NCBI GenBank assembly: GCA_034638255.1
Contig: JAWPGT010000133.1
Coordinates: forward strand, 1 to 44,982
Direction of reading: 5' to 3'
From: Coprinus comatus
Lineage: Eukaryota > Basidiomycota > Agaricomycetes > Agaricales > Agaricaceae
DNA: 44,982 nucleotides
The position numbers were made by a program, and so were the translations under genes. Numbering within the stretch: position 1 is the stretch's first letter; each line of letters begins with the position of its first letter. Below the pieces are notes generated by a model. The model was not told where the DNA came from. It saw nothing but the letters and a program-made list of their open reading frames with translations, and ran no database searches. Positions 11,245 through 21,652 of this stretch are shown here, one piece after another.

Positions 11245-14200
11245 ATGCTTCCCAAGGTCGCTACCCACCTTTTACATACCTCGAGAGCAGCTGTTACACC
11301 ACTTAGAAATGTACTGTCTACGGGCTCTTCGGGGAGTTCAAATCCGTTAGGAACGAGGAGTGGACCTGCTGGGTCGAATTGGAATGGCCATGGAGCTGGA
11401 ACGGGGAATACGAAACAGAATACTGGGAACCGGTATTATTCGTCTTTTAATGTGCGTCTATTTTTTTTTCCAAACATAAATACTGTTATACTAATATGAG
11501 TTTTTCTTTTATTTAAAAAAAAAACAGAACGCAGGAAGAGCTGTTTCGCAAGCGAATGTAGTTTCTGCTAACGCGGACGGTACTTTTGTGACTGACGAAA
11601 GTGAAGAAATTCCACGTCGCGTTGTAGTTATCAAAACTTCCTCCCAATCCCAATCAAAACCTCCCAATAAACGACCTCGTAGTAGGAGTTCGGGTACTTG
11701 TCAAACAAAATCAGAATCATTCGGTGTACTCAAAACTGTACAACAACTTAAAGCGCGTGCAAGATTTTTACATACACAATCGAAAGCAGCTATTGAAGCT
11801 GCTCCTACTTCCCTCGATAAACCTATACCTGAACCACCTACACCTTCATTACCAACAAAACCTAGGAGGAATTCTACTTCGTCTTCGGATGGTTTGGATA
11901 AGCCATCGTCTCCAATAGTTTCTGTGGACCAATTGGCTGATGATATCTTAACACGGCCAAATGCTGAATTGGTAGAAGAACAACCAAATCATCCTCGTCC
12001 TCGTCGCAATTCTACTTCTTCTTTAGACGACTTTGATCATAGTGATCTAGCTTCGATAGAGAGAAGTATTGAATCACCTCGACCTTCTACTCCCCTTGGT
12101 GCTCGTTTCCCAGAACTTATCTCTGCAAAGGAATCCCGGGATCCTCATCGTGTCGCTGAAGCCGTTGCTCAATTCCGTGCTTCAAGTAAACAAGCTAGAG
12201 CTTCCGATTTCAACCTTGCTTTGGAAGCTTTATATGTCACTCGGCATGGAGAATCTATTATTCCTATGCTTGAGACTTATAATGATATGCTCAAGAAGTC
12301 GATTCAACCTGATAGTCAGACTTATAGTCTTCTCATCCTCGCATTTACGGATCGGGACCTGGAGTTGGCACGTACCGTTAGGAATTTAGTCGAATTCAAG
12401 CGTCGTGCTGGTTTGTTCGGTGAAGTCGATGAACAAAAAGACAAGGCTCTTCAAGATCGTATGGATATTTTGACTTCGGAGCAGAAAGACAATTTTGCGT
12501 CGATGATGACATTGTTTCATGCTGCTAACAGCACCGGTGCTTCTCAACTTCCTCATTTGCTTTACGTTCAACTTCTAAGGACCTGTTCCATTCATTCCAA
12601 CGTTGGTGCGGCCCTTCAAGTTTATCGATCGGCTGAGAACGCGTTCAAACAACTCGTACCTCTCGTTTATCGGTTGATGATTCAGGTTTACGGAAATGCT
12701 GGGGATATCAAGGGAGCAGAGAGTGTATTCCAACATTATGTTGCTGCTGGAAAGGATGGTCGTATCGTTGCCGATAAGGAAACTGGAGAACATCAACGAT
12801 CGCATATTCAAACTTGGAACGCTATGATTGACGCTTATTTCCACTGTGGCCTTCCCGACAAGGCTGTTGGATTGTTGGATCAGATGATGAATTCGGAAGC
12901 TGGTATCGACTTTAGTTTAGCAGATGTTCCTAAACCTTGCGCTGCTACTTTCACGGCTGTACTCTCTGGCTTTTGTGAAACTGGTGATGTTCAAACTGCT
13001 TGGGTTTGGTATCAACGTTTGTTACAACAAGGCGTTGAAACTGCGGATTCGTTCACACCTTCGGAAAATCCTATCAAACCTGATGAAGTGGCTGCTATTG
13101 TGATGATTGAAGCTTTGGCGAAATCCCAAATGGTTGAGGAAATGAATATAGTTTATTCTGCTGCAGAGAATGTTTTGTCCAGCAATCAACAAATCGCTTT
13201 GATTGTCTACCTTGCCAATATGCAAGCGATTAAAGAATTGGACGAAGCTGGTGCTGTTAAGGTTCTTGGATTCTTGAGGAAAGATGTTTTGGAGAGTATA
13301 ACGAAACCTGATCATCGACAAATGGTTATTGCTCAAGTTACTGGCGAATATTTGAAGCGGGGTCTTTTGGATGAGGCTTTGAACGCGTATATCGAGTTTT
13401 TCGATAATAGGATGAAGGAGATTAGGAAGGAGAACGGAGAGGGCATGGCTGCGGCAGATGTTATGGGTATTTTGCAAGTCACGTTTGGAAAGTTCCATAG
13501 GTCGTTCTTGCAGACGGTTTTCATATTGGAGGAGACGTTGGAGTTCAAGAAAGCGTTGACTCTTATGCAATTGTCTCAAATCTTGGGAGTGGACTTGTCG
13601 AAGAAACACTGCAAGATTTTGTTGCATTCATATGCTATCGCAAAGGATACCTTCCCCATTGCATCGCTTACGTTGAAGGATTGGGAATCGCTTCTAGAGC
13701 TCACTCACCAAGCCGATCGTCACAATCCTTATGTCTTGGAGATTCCGGGATACGCCTTCGGAGGTGTACTTAGCCTTTTGGAGGACCTCGCTGCTCTTAA
13801 TGTTCCTTTCGATTCAATGTCTCCTATGACTGTTAGCAAGGCGATTCGTCACTTGATTATGAGTTACGGACCTAATCATGTTATTGGCGTTCTTGAAGGC
13901 TTGGGACCTGCTTTCCAAAGGGCGTTGGAGAATAGTGAAGAGATTAGAAATTTGGTTGTTGCGGGTAAAGTAAAGGATGCACCACAGAGTGTGATTCAGC
14001 ATGAGAGGACGCAGGCTTTGATGGGTTCATATGGGGGGCTTGCTATTGATTACGCGCAAACAAGGGCCGTAGAGGATATTTTTAAGCATAATAACGTCCG
14101 AGGCGAGGTTATTGAAGCTTATAATCGGGTTATTAATGGTCTGTCGACAAGAGTAGCTCCTACATTCAGGACTTTGGGTAAATTGATTCAAGGGTTGGGA

Positions 14201-15675
14201 AGACAGAATGAGATCGAGAAGGTGAAGGAAGTGTATACGATTGCTCAGGATGTCTTGAGAGGAATGAAGTTGAGTTCGGAGTTGAGGGAAGGTTGGTTGT
14301 GTGTTGAGGATTCGATGGTTATTGCTTTGGCTCATGCTGGTGATGTGGATGCTGCTCATGTACATCGAACGAGGATCTTGCAAGAGGGAGCTGCTCCGTC
14401 TGCTGATGCTTATGGCGCATTGATCTTATATGTCAAGGATACCACCGACGATGCTTCGAACGCTATGATGCTTTATCGCGAAGCTCAGGTCGCCAACGTT
14501 AATATGAACATTTACCTTTACAACAATATTATCAGCAAGTTGGCGAAGGCGAGAAAGGCTGATCATGCGTTGGAGTTGTTCCATCAAATGAAGAGCAATG
14601 GTGTTCGCCCCTCTTCGATTACTTACGGTGCTTTGATTGGTGCTTGTGCAAGAGTAGGCGACGTTCAGAGTGCAGAGGCGTTGTTCCAAGAAATGACGGA
14701 GCAGAAGAACTTTAAGGCAAGGGTACCTCCATACAACACGATGATGCAACTCTACACAATGACCAAGCCGAACAGGGAAAGAGCGTTGTGGTTTTATGAA
14801 ATGATGCAGAAGGCGGAAGTTAAACCTACTGCTCACACTTATAAAGTACGTTTCGTTCTTTTGATTTCACGAAATCTATGAGGCTGAATGTATCGTCACA
14901 GTTGTTGCTTGACGCATATGGCTCTATTGAACCTGTCGACATCGCTTCAATGGAAGCTGTCTTTGAACAACTCTCTAACGATCGCAATGTCACTATCCAA
15001 GGAACTCACTATGCTTCACTCATCAACGCCTACGGTTGTGTCCAACGCGATCTCGAGAAGGCTATCACCATTTTCAATAGCATTCCTACCTCTACCACTC
15101 ACAGTCGTAGTTCCGGACCTTTGGATGCAGTGGTTTTCGAAGCTATCATCAATGTTTCTGTTTCACACAGACGGATGGATTTGGTTCCGGCTTATCTTGC
15201 CAAGATGAGGGAAGTTGGAATTCATATGACCGCTTATATTGCGAACTACCTCATCAAGGGATATGCGATCGCTGGTGAAGTAGAGAAAGCAAGAGAGGTG
15301 TTTGAGAGCATGCAGGATCCTGCTACTGGTATGGCTGCTCCTGGTAACCACGTTTCGCATGAGGCTGGCGTAGAAGATAGGTCTTTGTATTTGGAGGCTG
15401 TTTATCGTGAGGTGTGTATTATTTTTTATTTATCTTGTTTCAGGTTGATGCTAATTTCACTTTGTGTAGCCGTCGACTTGGGAAGCTATGGTTCGTGCTG
15501 AACTTGGTAATGGACATCGTGAGAGAGCATTAGATTTGTTGCAACGCTTGAAAACACGGTATGTATTCCTGCGTCCTTATGTTTTATCCGGCTCATAGTA
15601 TCTTATAGGCAATATCCTGAAGCGGTTTATAACCGTATCAGCGGTGTCATGGTTGACCATTCGGCTGTCGTTTAA
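11245..15675 (+). CDS. Large mitochondrial pentatricopeptide repeat (PPR) protein
   Basis: PPR proteins bind organellar RNA and control its processing, stability or translation; fungal ones act in mitochondria. Exons 11245-11451, 11528-14845, 14902-15411, 15470-15558 and 15609-15675 join in frame to about 1396 residues. The N-terminus (MLPKVATHLLHTSRAAVTPL) is basic and Ser/Thr-rich with no acids, a good mitochondrial presequence. A Ser/Pro-rich linker follows. PPR-like units are seen as TYNDMLKKSIQPDSQTYSLL, TWNAMIDAYFHCGLPDKAV, LYNNIISKLAKARKADHALE, ITYGALIGACARVGDVQSAE, YNTMMQLYTMTKPNRERALW and YLIKGYAIAGEVEKAREVF. The exon of about 3.3 kb is open throughout, so the gene is intact. The layout recalls the fungal CYA5 type, but orthology is not established. 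A fragment similar to codons near 15165-15195 reappears downstream. Confidence 0.88.
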
Positions 15676-16499
15676 ATCTCAATGATATATCCCCCTGGAC
15701 ATATACCTGGTTTTATTGGTGCTTTTTGGATCTGGACAACTTCGCTTCTTGGCTCTATGCTCGTCTTTGACCTCGACTTCGATTTTGACTACGACTTTGA
15801 CTTCGAATTCGGCTGACCTTGACATATGACCTTTCGCATTCTCACGAGGAATACTTGCTTCACCTACCCTTCGATCATTCCTCGATTACAACTTGGTCTC
15901 CGATTTCCCTCCTAATATCACGCGATCATGGTTCCGCATTTAAATTCTCCTTGACATTAACAAAAAAAACCGGCTCGACTGTTTCCATCGACTCTCACGA
16001 TAATCATATTTACGGCTACTTTTGTAATCTCGGTCCTCATTGCACAACACACCAGCATATTATTCAACAGCATCCATACCCACTTTACTATCTACACCAT
16101 GCCACACACCAGCAAGCACACACGCCCACGTAATTCGAAAGAACCCAAACTCAAAAACTTTGTATCATATATTTATCGACATAGATTGATTTAGTGGGGT
16201 GTTTTGGTGCGATTGTTTTCTTGTTTTTTCCTTTTCCTTTTTTGTTTCTTGTATATGAATACCTTGAGTAGTTAGATTTTATTTTATTTTCATCTTTTCT
16301 CTCTCGCTCTCTGAACCCGGTTGTGGTATGGACTCGATTGAGATCGTTGATCGATATATTTGATGAAGATGTTTATTATCACATACTTTTTTTTTTATCA
16401 GTTTGTTGGTGTTTTTTGCTTTCGAAATGTTTTCGTAGTCGTATATGATTATGACATTTGCTTTTTTCACTTCCAGATTTTGTGGTCTCAACACTCAAC
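15676..16499. other. PPR 3' flank, no gene seen
   Basis: About 0.8 kb of T-rich and pyrimidine-rich sequence with several T runs. An open frame at 15819-16133 has biased His/Thr composition and no motif, and I do not believe it. Confidence 0.5.
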
Positions 16500-16575
16500 G
16501 CTCAATGTTTAATGTGATATTGAATGTGATCTCGGTCTCGTATGAGCGAATGGACTTGGTTCCAGCTTATCTTTG
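16500..16575 (+). pseudogene. Fragment of a duplicated PPR exon
   Basis: The core of this stretch reads MDLVPAYL, as does the PPR gene at about 15174-15197. At nucleotide level 24 of 26 bases agree over ATGGAYTTGGTTCC and its flanks, with weaker similarity upstream (INVSVSHRR versus NVISVSYER). It is not part of a functional frame. It sits at the left edge of the duplicated DUF6533 5' flank, and a more eroded version (MGVVLSYLW) occurs at 25366. Confidence 0.55.
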
Positions 16576-17205
16576 GATAATCACAATGTCAGCCTTATTA
16601 TATCGCAGAGTCTCAACCATATTATTTTGCTTCGACATCCGCCTCTTCATGGATCCTCCTTAGGATCTAAATTGACCACGATTTTTTAGGATGCTCCCCT
16701 CACACGGAATATCCTTCTTTTTAAGGAACTGTGTTGATCTCGTCGCTAGTGTAGAATAACCACATACCAGATGTTTTTCCCACTGATAGGGGTCACTAGT
16801 CATTTATTTGATATATTGGCTGGTCTCCGTTGTTATATTTAAATGTTGGATTCTGTATAGGGGTTGGATACTAAAAATAAACACCTATGTTTGAACCTCT
16901 TCATCTAACGGTGATCGATATTGCCGTTGTATTGAATGTTGATTATGATATGACGGTTGCGGATTAATTAACCATTGGCAATGCCATGGCAAGCACGAAG
17001 TAACACTCACTGTTCTTCTTTATGGGTGAGAGACTGGGCTAAGACCGTACTTCAAGCTTCAGGGGTAGCAGGGTATTTCGGAAGACTATTTTCATGTTAA
17101 TCTATGATAGCTCCAACAATTCCGGTTACATTTAAACGGATCTGTCGTATCCTTAGTGGTATTATCACTCCCTCGAAGGAAACACAATACTTGCGATATA
17201 ACACC
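16543..17205 (+). repeat. Copy 1 of the duplicated 5' flank of a DUF6533 gene
   Basis: Similar to 25366-25938 along most of its length. Shared landmarks are TTTATCTTTGGATAATCAC-like sequence, CCCACTGATAGGGGTCA (16779-16795), ATATGAYGGTTGC, and AATTCCGGTTACATTTAA (17119-17136). In copy 2 this similarity runs straight into the ATG-proximal sequence; here it is interrupted by the element at 17227-18554 and resumes just before the gene at 18602. Confidence 0.7.
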
Positions 17206-17226
17206 TAGGAATACGAAACCACCATC

Positions 17227-18554
17227 ATCGTCAGTAAAACCCAAGAATGCTTATATAGAAAAATAATATATTATATAAAGAAAACATAATAAAATAATCA
17301 GTTACTACTACTACAGGCACTAGTATTATACAATGACCAAGTCGAGACAAGCTGAAGAGATTGAGAGCACAAATTGTGAGAGCAAAAGAAATCTGAGTTG
17401 AGGATATTACACACACACGCTGGTGACACACCAAGTTGAGATCTACGAAAAGAATTTGATCATTGTGAGAATCAAATGATTATATGCGCATATATCTACT
17501 TACTTACTTTTTCATTGAGCACTGCATCTGATAATTGGAATGACCAGACATGTGGGTCATAGTTACCTATAAGTCACTCCATTCTTCCTGTTGTGGTGGT
17601 CACTAGTCATATTTGAGAAAAAAGTCAATTTAAATGGTACTTATGGTAGTGTACTGATTTACTGCTGGTATGAGTCGGGTATATCTTCGGAATATGAGCT
17701 GGTAGTGGAGGGAGCCAATGAGGAGTGGCATTCTGGTGTCACGGAGAGAGTCTGAGAGAGAGAAAGAGAAAGAGCAAGAGAGAGAGAGAGAACAAAAAAA
17801 GAAGAGACGAGATGTTGAAAATATGGATAAGGTCACATGACCGATCGGCCTCTTGAACGTCAGTTGAATGTCTTGTATGCACTCTTGGGTGACGCTGCTT
17901 GAGCTCCTATGTGTCAATAAATTTCCTAATGCCGAAACATCATTAATGACATAATTCACATTGGACTCTGTTGTAAATGAACTTGTTTTCATTTTTCATT
18001 TGTGTTGATAACATTACGCCATATTTTGATATTATGTAATCATAGATAAAATGTTTTCGTGACTGTCTTTTCTTTCCTCAGTTTTGTTGTTCGAGAACTG
18101 AGGTATTTACTTTTCTATCCTGTGATTCAGAGCTTTCAAACTTATTTGTTTTCAGTTTATTATTGTTCTCATTCATAGATCTTATATGGGTGGCCCATAA
18201 ACCATATTATACGGTTATGAGCGGCAGCCCTAACTATTGCTTTTTTTAAGGAGAAAGGCCCTCATTAAATATCATTCTATCGGAAGATAACCTTTACATT
18301 CAAGTTGTACTCAATATAATGAATATATATTACTGCCTTTTGTCCTACATGGGCCTCACTCAACCCTCATATCTTCACTTTCTAGTTATTAGTAATACAT
18401 GGTGAAAGTATTAGTGTCACCCTAATATATGGTGTAAAATATTCAATATTTATCATTATATGGATGTACCTATAATATTAATCTCACATATGAGATTAAA
18501 CATTCAGCTATTCTAATGTATTCTAATGGATTCAATCATGGTTTTTACTGACGA
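17227..18554. mobile_element. TIR-bounded, non-coding insertion (MITE-like), 1.33 kb
   Basis: ATCGTCAGTAAAACC at 17227-17241 has an inverted partner at the right end, 18540-18554, reading ATCGTCAGTAAAAACC on the other strand. These ends fall where the upstream flank of this DUF6533 gene loses similarity to its duplicate at 25.9 kb, so the interval is present in one paralogue and absent in the other. No transposase-like frame is seen; the longest minus-strand frame (17630-17992) is largely a GA/CT microsatellite. A clean target-site duplication was not identified: about 20 extra bases lie outside the left repeat, and ACAC occurs on both sides. Confidence 0.6.
17742..17793. repeat. GA-rich microsatellite
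   Basis: Imperfect run of GAGAGA and AAGAGA inside the TIR-bounded element. It produces a spurious Ser/Phe/Leu-rich frame on the opposite strand. Confidence 0.8.
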
Positions 18555-18601
18555 TACACTATTCCACTCCCCAATTGTATCCTGTCACTACCTTAAACGC
18601 G

Positions 18602-20531
18602 ATGGTATATGGAAATGGCATCAGCCTGGGATTAGACCTCTTATCGATATCAGAATTACTCGAAATTCTGATAACAGTAAGAACTGCTCTACTAATTTCC
18701 GAGGTGAGTGACCAGTTCGACAGAAGTTGGCAACTCTTGAGTCTGATAAATCTACCATTGTTAATCACACTGGCTGCCTTTAAATATGGGTTTGGATATT
18801 AGATTGTCCTCCGTAAGCTCATTCATTAGTCCTTAATCATTCCCCACCCCTGATTCGTCAATACTACATACGAAATGTTTTACTATTAAACTTCTTCAGT
18901 CTCGTCAACAACAATATTGGTAATTAATACCCTTTTGTCATGCCTCTGATATATTTCAACTACATTTCCGATTCAGACTTATGATTGGTTGTTGACTTTG
19001 GATATGGAAATATCTTTGGTATGGAAGTCCAAATGGAACGTTGTGAAGGTCCTATATCTTCTTGTGAGGTATCTACCATTTTTGGATATCAGCTTCATTG
19101 CATATTATGGTGAGTTTCCAAGAACTTTACCTATCTCTAAGATCATCTGCTATTTTTTTCGACTGGAATTGGAAAAGGCTCAGACTCACTGGTAAATTAT
19201 TAGTTTTACGTGGTTCGCCACCCTGTGGAATTGGTTATCAGTATTCTGCTTGTGAGTATCCCTCTAGGCTCTAGCTAGTCCAAACTTGCCATTGATTTAT
19301 GCATATTCAAATATTACAGGCATGTTGTTTATAGGAGTTATACTTGCTGAATGTGAGTCGAAAAATACTCAAATTTTGAACTAAAATTTTCTCATTTGTG
19401 GAATTTGATTTTTCCCTGGTCTGCTGCCGTAACAGCGGTTCTAACAATCAGAACGTGGGCTTTATGGAGGGAAGACAAAAGAATAACATACATACTTTCC
19501 ATTGCATTTATTGTGTTATGCGTTTCGGAAAGTGTAATGGTTGCACTTCATCTAAAATTTATTCAGTGTAAGTTTTTTTTTGTTATGAGTTATTCACATT
19601 TTATGAGTGGTGATTAATTCACGGTCCCTGACCAAACATTGGTGGTAGTTGTGACATCCCCCTTTCTCTCAGGATGCCTTTTCATAGGAGGAAATAAATT
19701 CATTGCGATATGTTATATCCTATTAATGGTGTATGATGGAGGTGAGCATACCACTTGCATTAGTTGTTTCTCCAAGCAAACTGAAGGATGGTGTGGTTTG
19801 GAGGTATTCTGGCACTCATGATAATTCGGGCAGCATCAATTTGTATGGTTTTAACTTCTTCATATCCTCTTAACAACCTGTTCCAATGATAATAATTCCA
19901 GTAAGAGATGGTACCCGTTCAAAACTCTTGAATACCGTATATACTGAAGGTATGTTAAAGCTCATATGATAAAATTGTACCTATCATTGTATACTATCAT
20001 AGTAGAAGTGTTTCTAACGAAGTACCTAGGCATTCAGTATTACATATATACCTTTGGTAGGTGGAATTATCTGTTATTGAAATAGTTAGAACAGGGTCAC
20101 ATTCAAGTTGTGGACTCGAGTGTTCAAATGTTCACTGTTGGAACCCGGCTGACTTCCCTAACATCAGTACTTGCATTGTTGAATGTAATTATCATCCTTG
20201 TATTATCGGTTAGTCATCCACTCCATCTACTATCCATTCAACATGGTCATTTTTATGTGATGTTAATAAACATGCTTTTCATAGGAAAACTATACCAGAT
20301 TGTTAATATCGTATGCTACATTTTTTCAGGTCAAGCTTGATGGCAAGTTTAAAACCTTTTCCTAGTGTCGAACAGGTCATCCATTCCGTGTTGGCGTGTA
20401 GAGTGGTACTTCACATTCGACAGCAGGCAACAGTAGTAGTAGTTGGGACCAGGGGAGAGGAAATTGAAGGGTTGGACTCGTCACTCACTGTATTCACAGC
20501 AGAGCCACATGATGAAGCTCCGACTGAGTAA
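18602..20531 (+). CDS. DUF6533 multi-pass membrane protein (array member 1)
   Basis: Predicted polytopic membrane protein of unknown function. Fourteen exons close in frame to 311 residues: 18602-18703, 18803-18812 (10 nt), 18900-18919 (20 nt), 18977-19109, 19204-19251, 19320-19352, 19436-19567, 19649-19741, 19804-19842, 19902-19949, 20030-20056, 20168-20208, 20285-20310, 20348-20531. DUF6533 signature: TYDWLLTLDMEISLVWKSKW followed by NVVKVLYLLVRYLPF. Further hydrophobic segments are MLFIGVILAE, LTIRTWALWREDK, ICYILLMVYDGG, ILALMIIRA and VIIILVLS. The C-terminus (VIHSVLACRVVLHIRQQ) is conserved in the paralogues, then hydrophilic. Exon 5 is 48 nt instead of 72 in the paralogue at 25987, because a stop-containing 12-nt insertion is avoided by a downstream acceptor. 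The last intron is only 37 nt. The 5' flank is split by the TIR element. Confidence 0.8.
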
Positions 20532-20914
20532 ATTGTTTTATTTAATTCTACCTGTTTTCGTAATCATGTTTTTATGGACAAGAAAAATTCGGCCTTTTAT
20601 CAACTAATATTACGACAATGATTATTCCTTCATATATCTTTAGTCACTTCTGCATCATGATCAATTTTTATGGTTCTACCTTCAACTCACGATACAGATT
20701 AGTACCAAACATTTCCCACTGCAGTGAAAGCAGTCCTCACCGGTACCATGTCAAGCGTTTTTGAATAGAATTTCTATTGTGCAGTAATACAGGTCGCTGG
20801 GTCATTTTATTCCCCTTGTCTCTCCAATGTTGTGGACACCCTTGAACCAATAATTGGTGTTGATGACATTGAACGCTGATGTCAACACTGTCGCGCAGTC
20901 GATCGACCCTGATG
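20532..20914. other. Spacer between DUF6533 gene and relic
   Basis: No gene seen. It may hold degraded upstream parts of the relic that follows, but no exon could be matched by eye. Confidence 0.35.
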
Positions 20915-21540
20915 ATAATACGAGCAGTTGCTATCTGTAGGCTCTAATTAATCTATTACTTGGTATATTCTGATTATTCAACCAGTTAGATACAACGGAA
21001 CCCATTTCAAGCTCCTGAATACCGTATATGCTGAGGGTAAGCTGGGAGTTACCTATAATGTCTCTAATAATTTATTTACGTATTCAGTACTATATATACA
21101 TCTCTGGTAGGTCATAATTATTTGTCGGGGCTCAGATGAGTAATGACACTAAGCGACTGCCAACTCACTGCTCTTACAACTACAGTACTTGCATTGTTGA
21201 ACGTCATTGCCATGCTTGTACTATCAGTAAGTAGTGATATTTCCGTATGATATGTAATGATGACATCGACATCTTGTCAACAGGAAAACTATACCAGAAT
21301 GTTTGTGTTGTACGTTCTTTTACCTTTTCTCGTGCGTTATCTCTCATCTTCTGAGAACCGTTCATTAGAACCGAGCGTGTTATGCATTCTGTACTGGCTT
21401 GTAAAGTAGTACTTCATATTCGTCAACAGGCAACAATAGCTAGGGGAGAAGAATCTAAAACACTCACCACATTTAGGGCTTCAATTCGAAGTCATTACGA
21501 CACGGCGAACGGGCCCACTTTTGAAGGACAGGAAAGATAA
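20915..21540 (+). pseudogene. 3' relic of a DUF6533 gene
   Basis: Only the last third of a DUF6533 gene is recognisable: LMIIRAVAI, then KLLNTVYAEG, YYIYISG-like sequence, VLALLNVIAMLVLS, ENYTRM and ERVMHSVLACKVVLHIRQQA. These correspond to exons 9-14 of the neighbour at 18602 in the same order and orientation. The DUF6533 signature and the N-terminal exons are missing, and exon phases no longer agree. It is a truncated tandem duplicate of the gene just upstream. Confidence 0.65.
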
Positions 21541-21652
21541 GTGTAAAGAAGTGTCAAAGGGTACTTAGTGTAAAGAGGGATCAGAAAATTCCTCACAGTC
21601 CAAAACATGTACTTATAGATTGTGATTTCACTGGATTTATATTTAGCTTATA

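Noticed and set aside
12386..14836. Several long minus-strand frames under the PPR gene
   Set aside because: Shadows of the large PPR exon, as expected from its codon bias.
15819..16133. Plus-strand open frame downstream of the PPR gene
   Set aside because: His/Thr/Ser-biased composition typical of untranslated sequence, no motif and no homologous exon pattern.
17630..17992. Minus-strand open frame inside the TIR element, considered as a transposase
   Set aside because: Its centre is translated microsatellite and no catalytic motif of a known transposase superfamily is visible.
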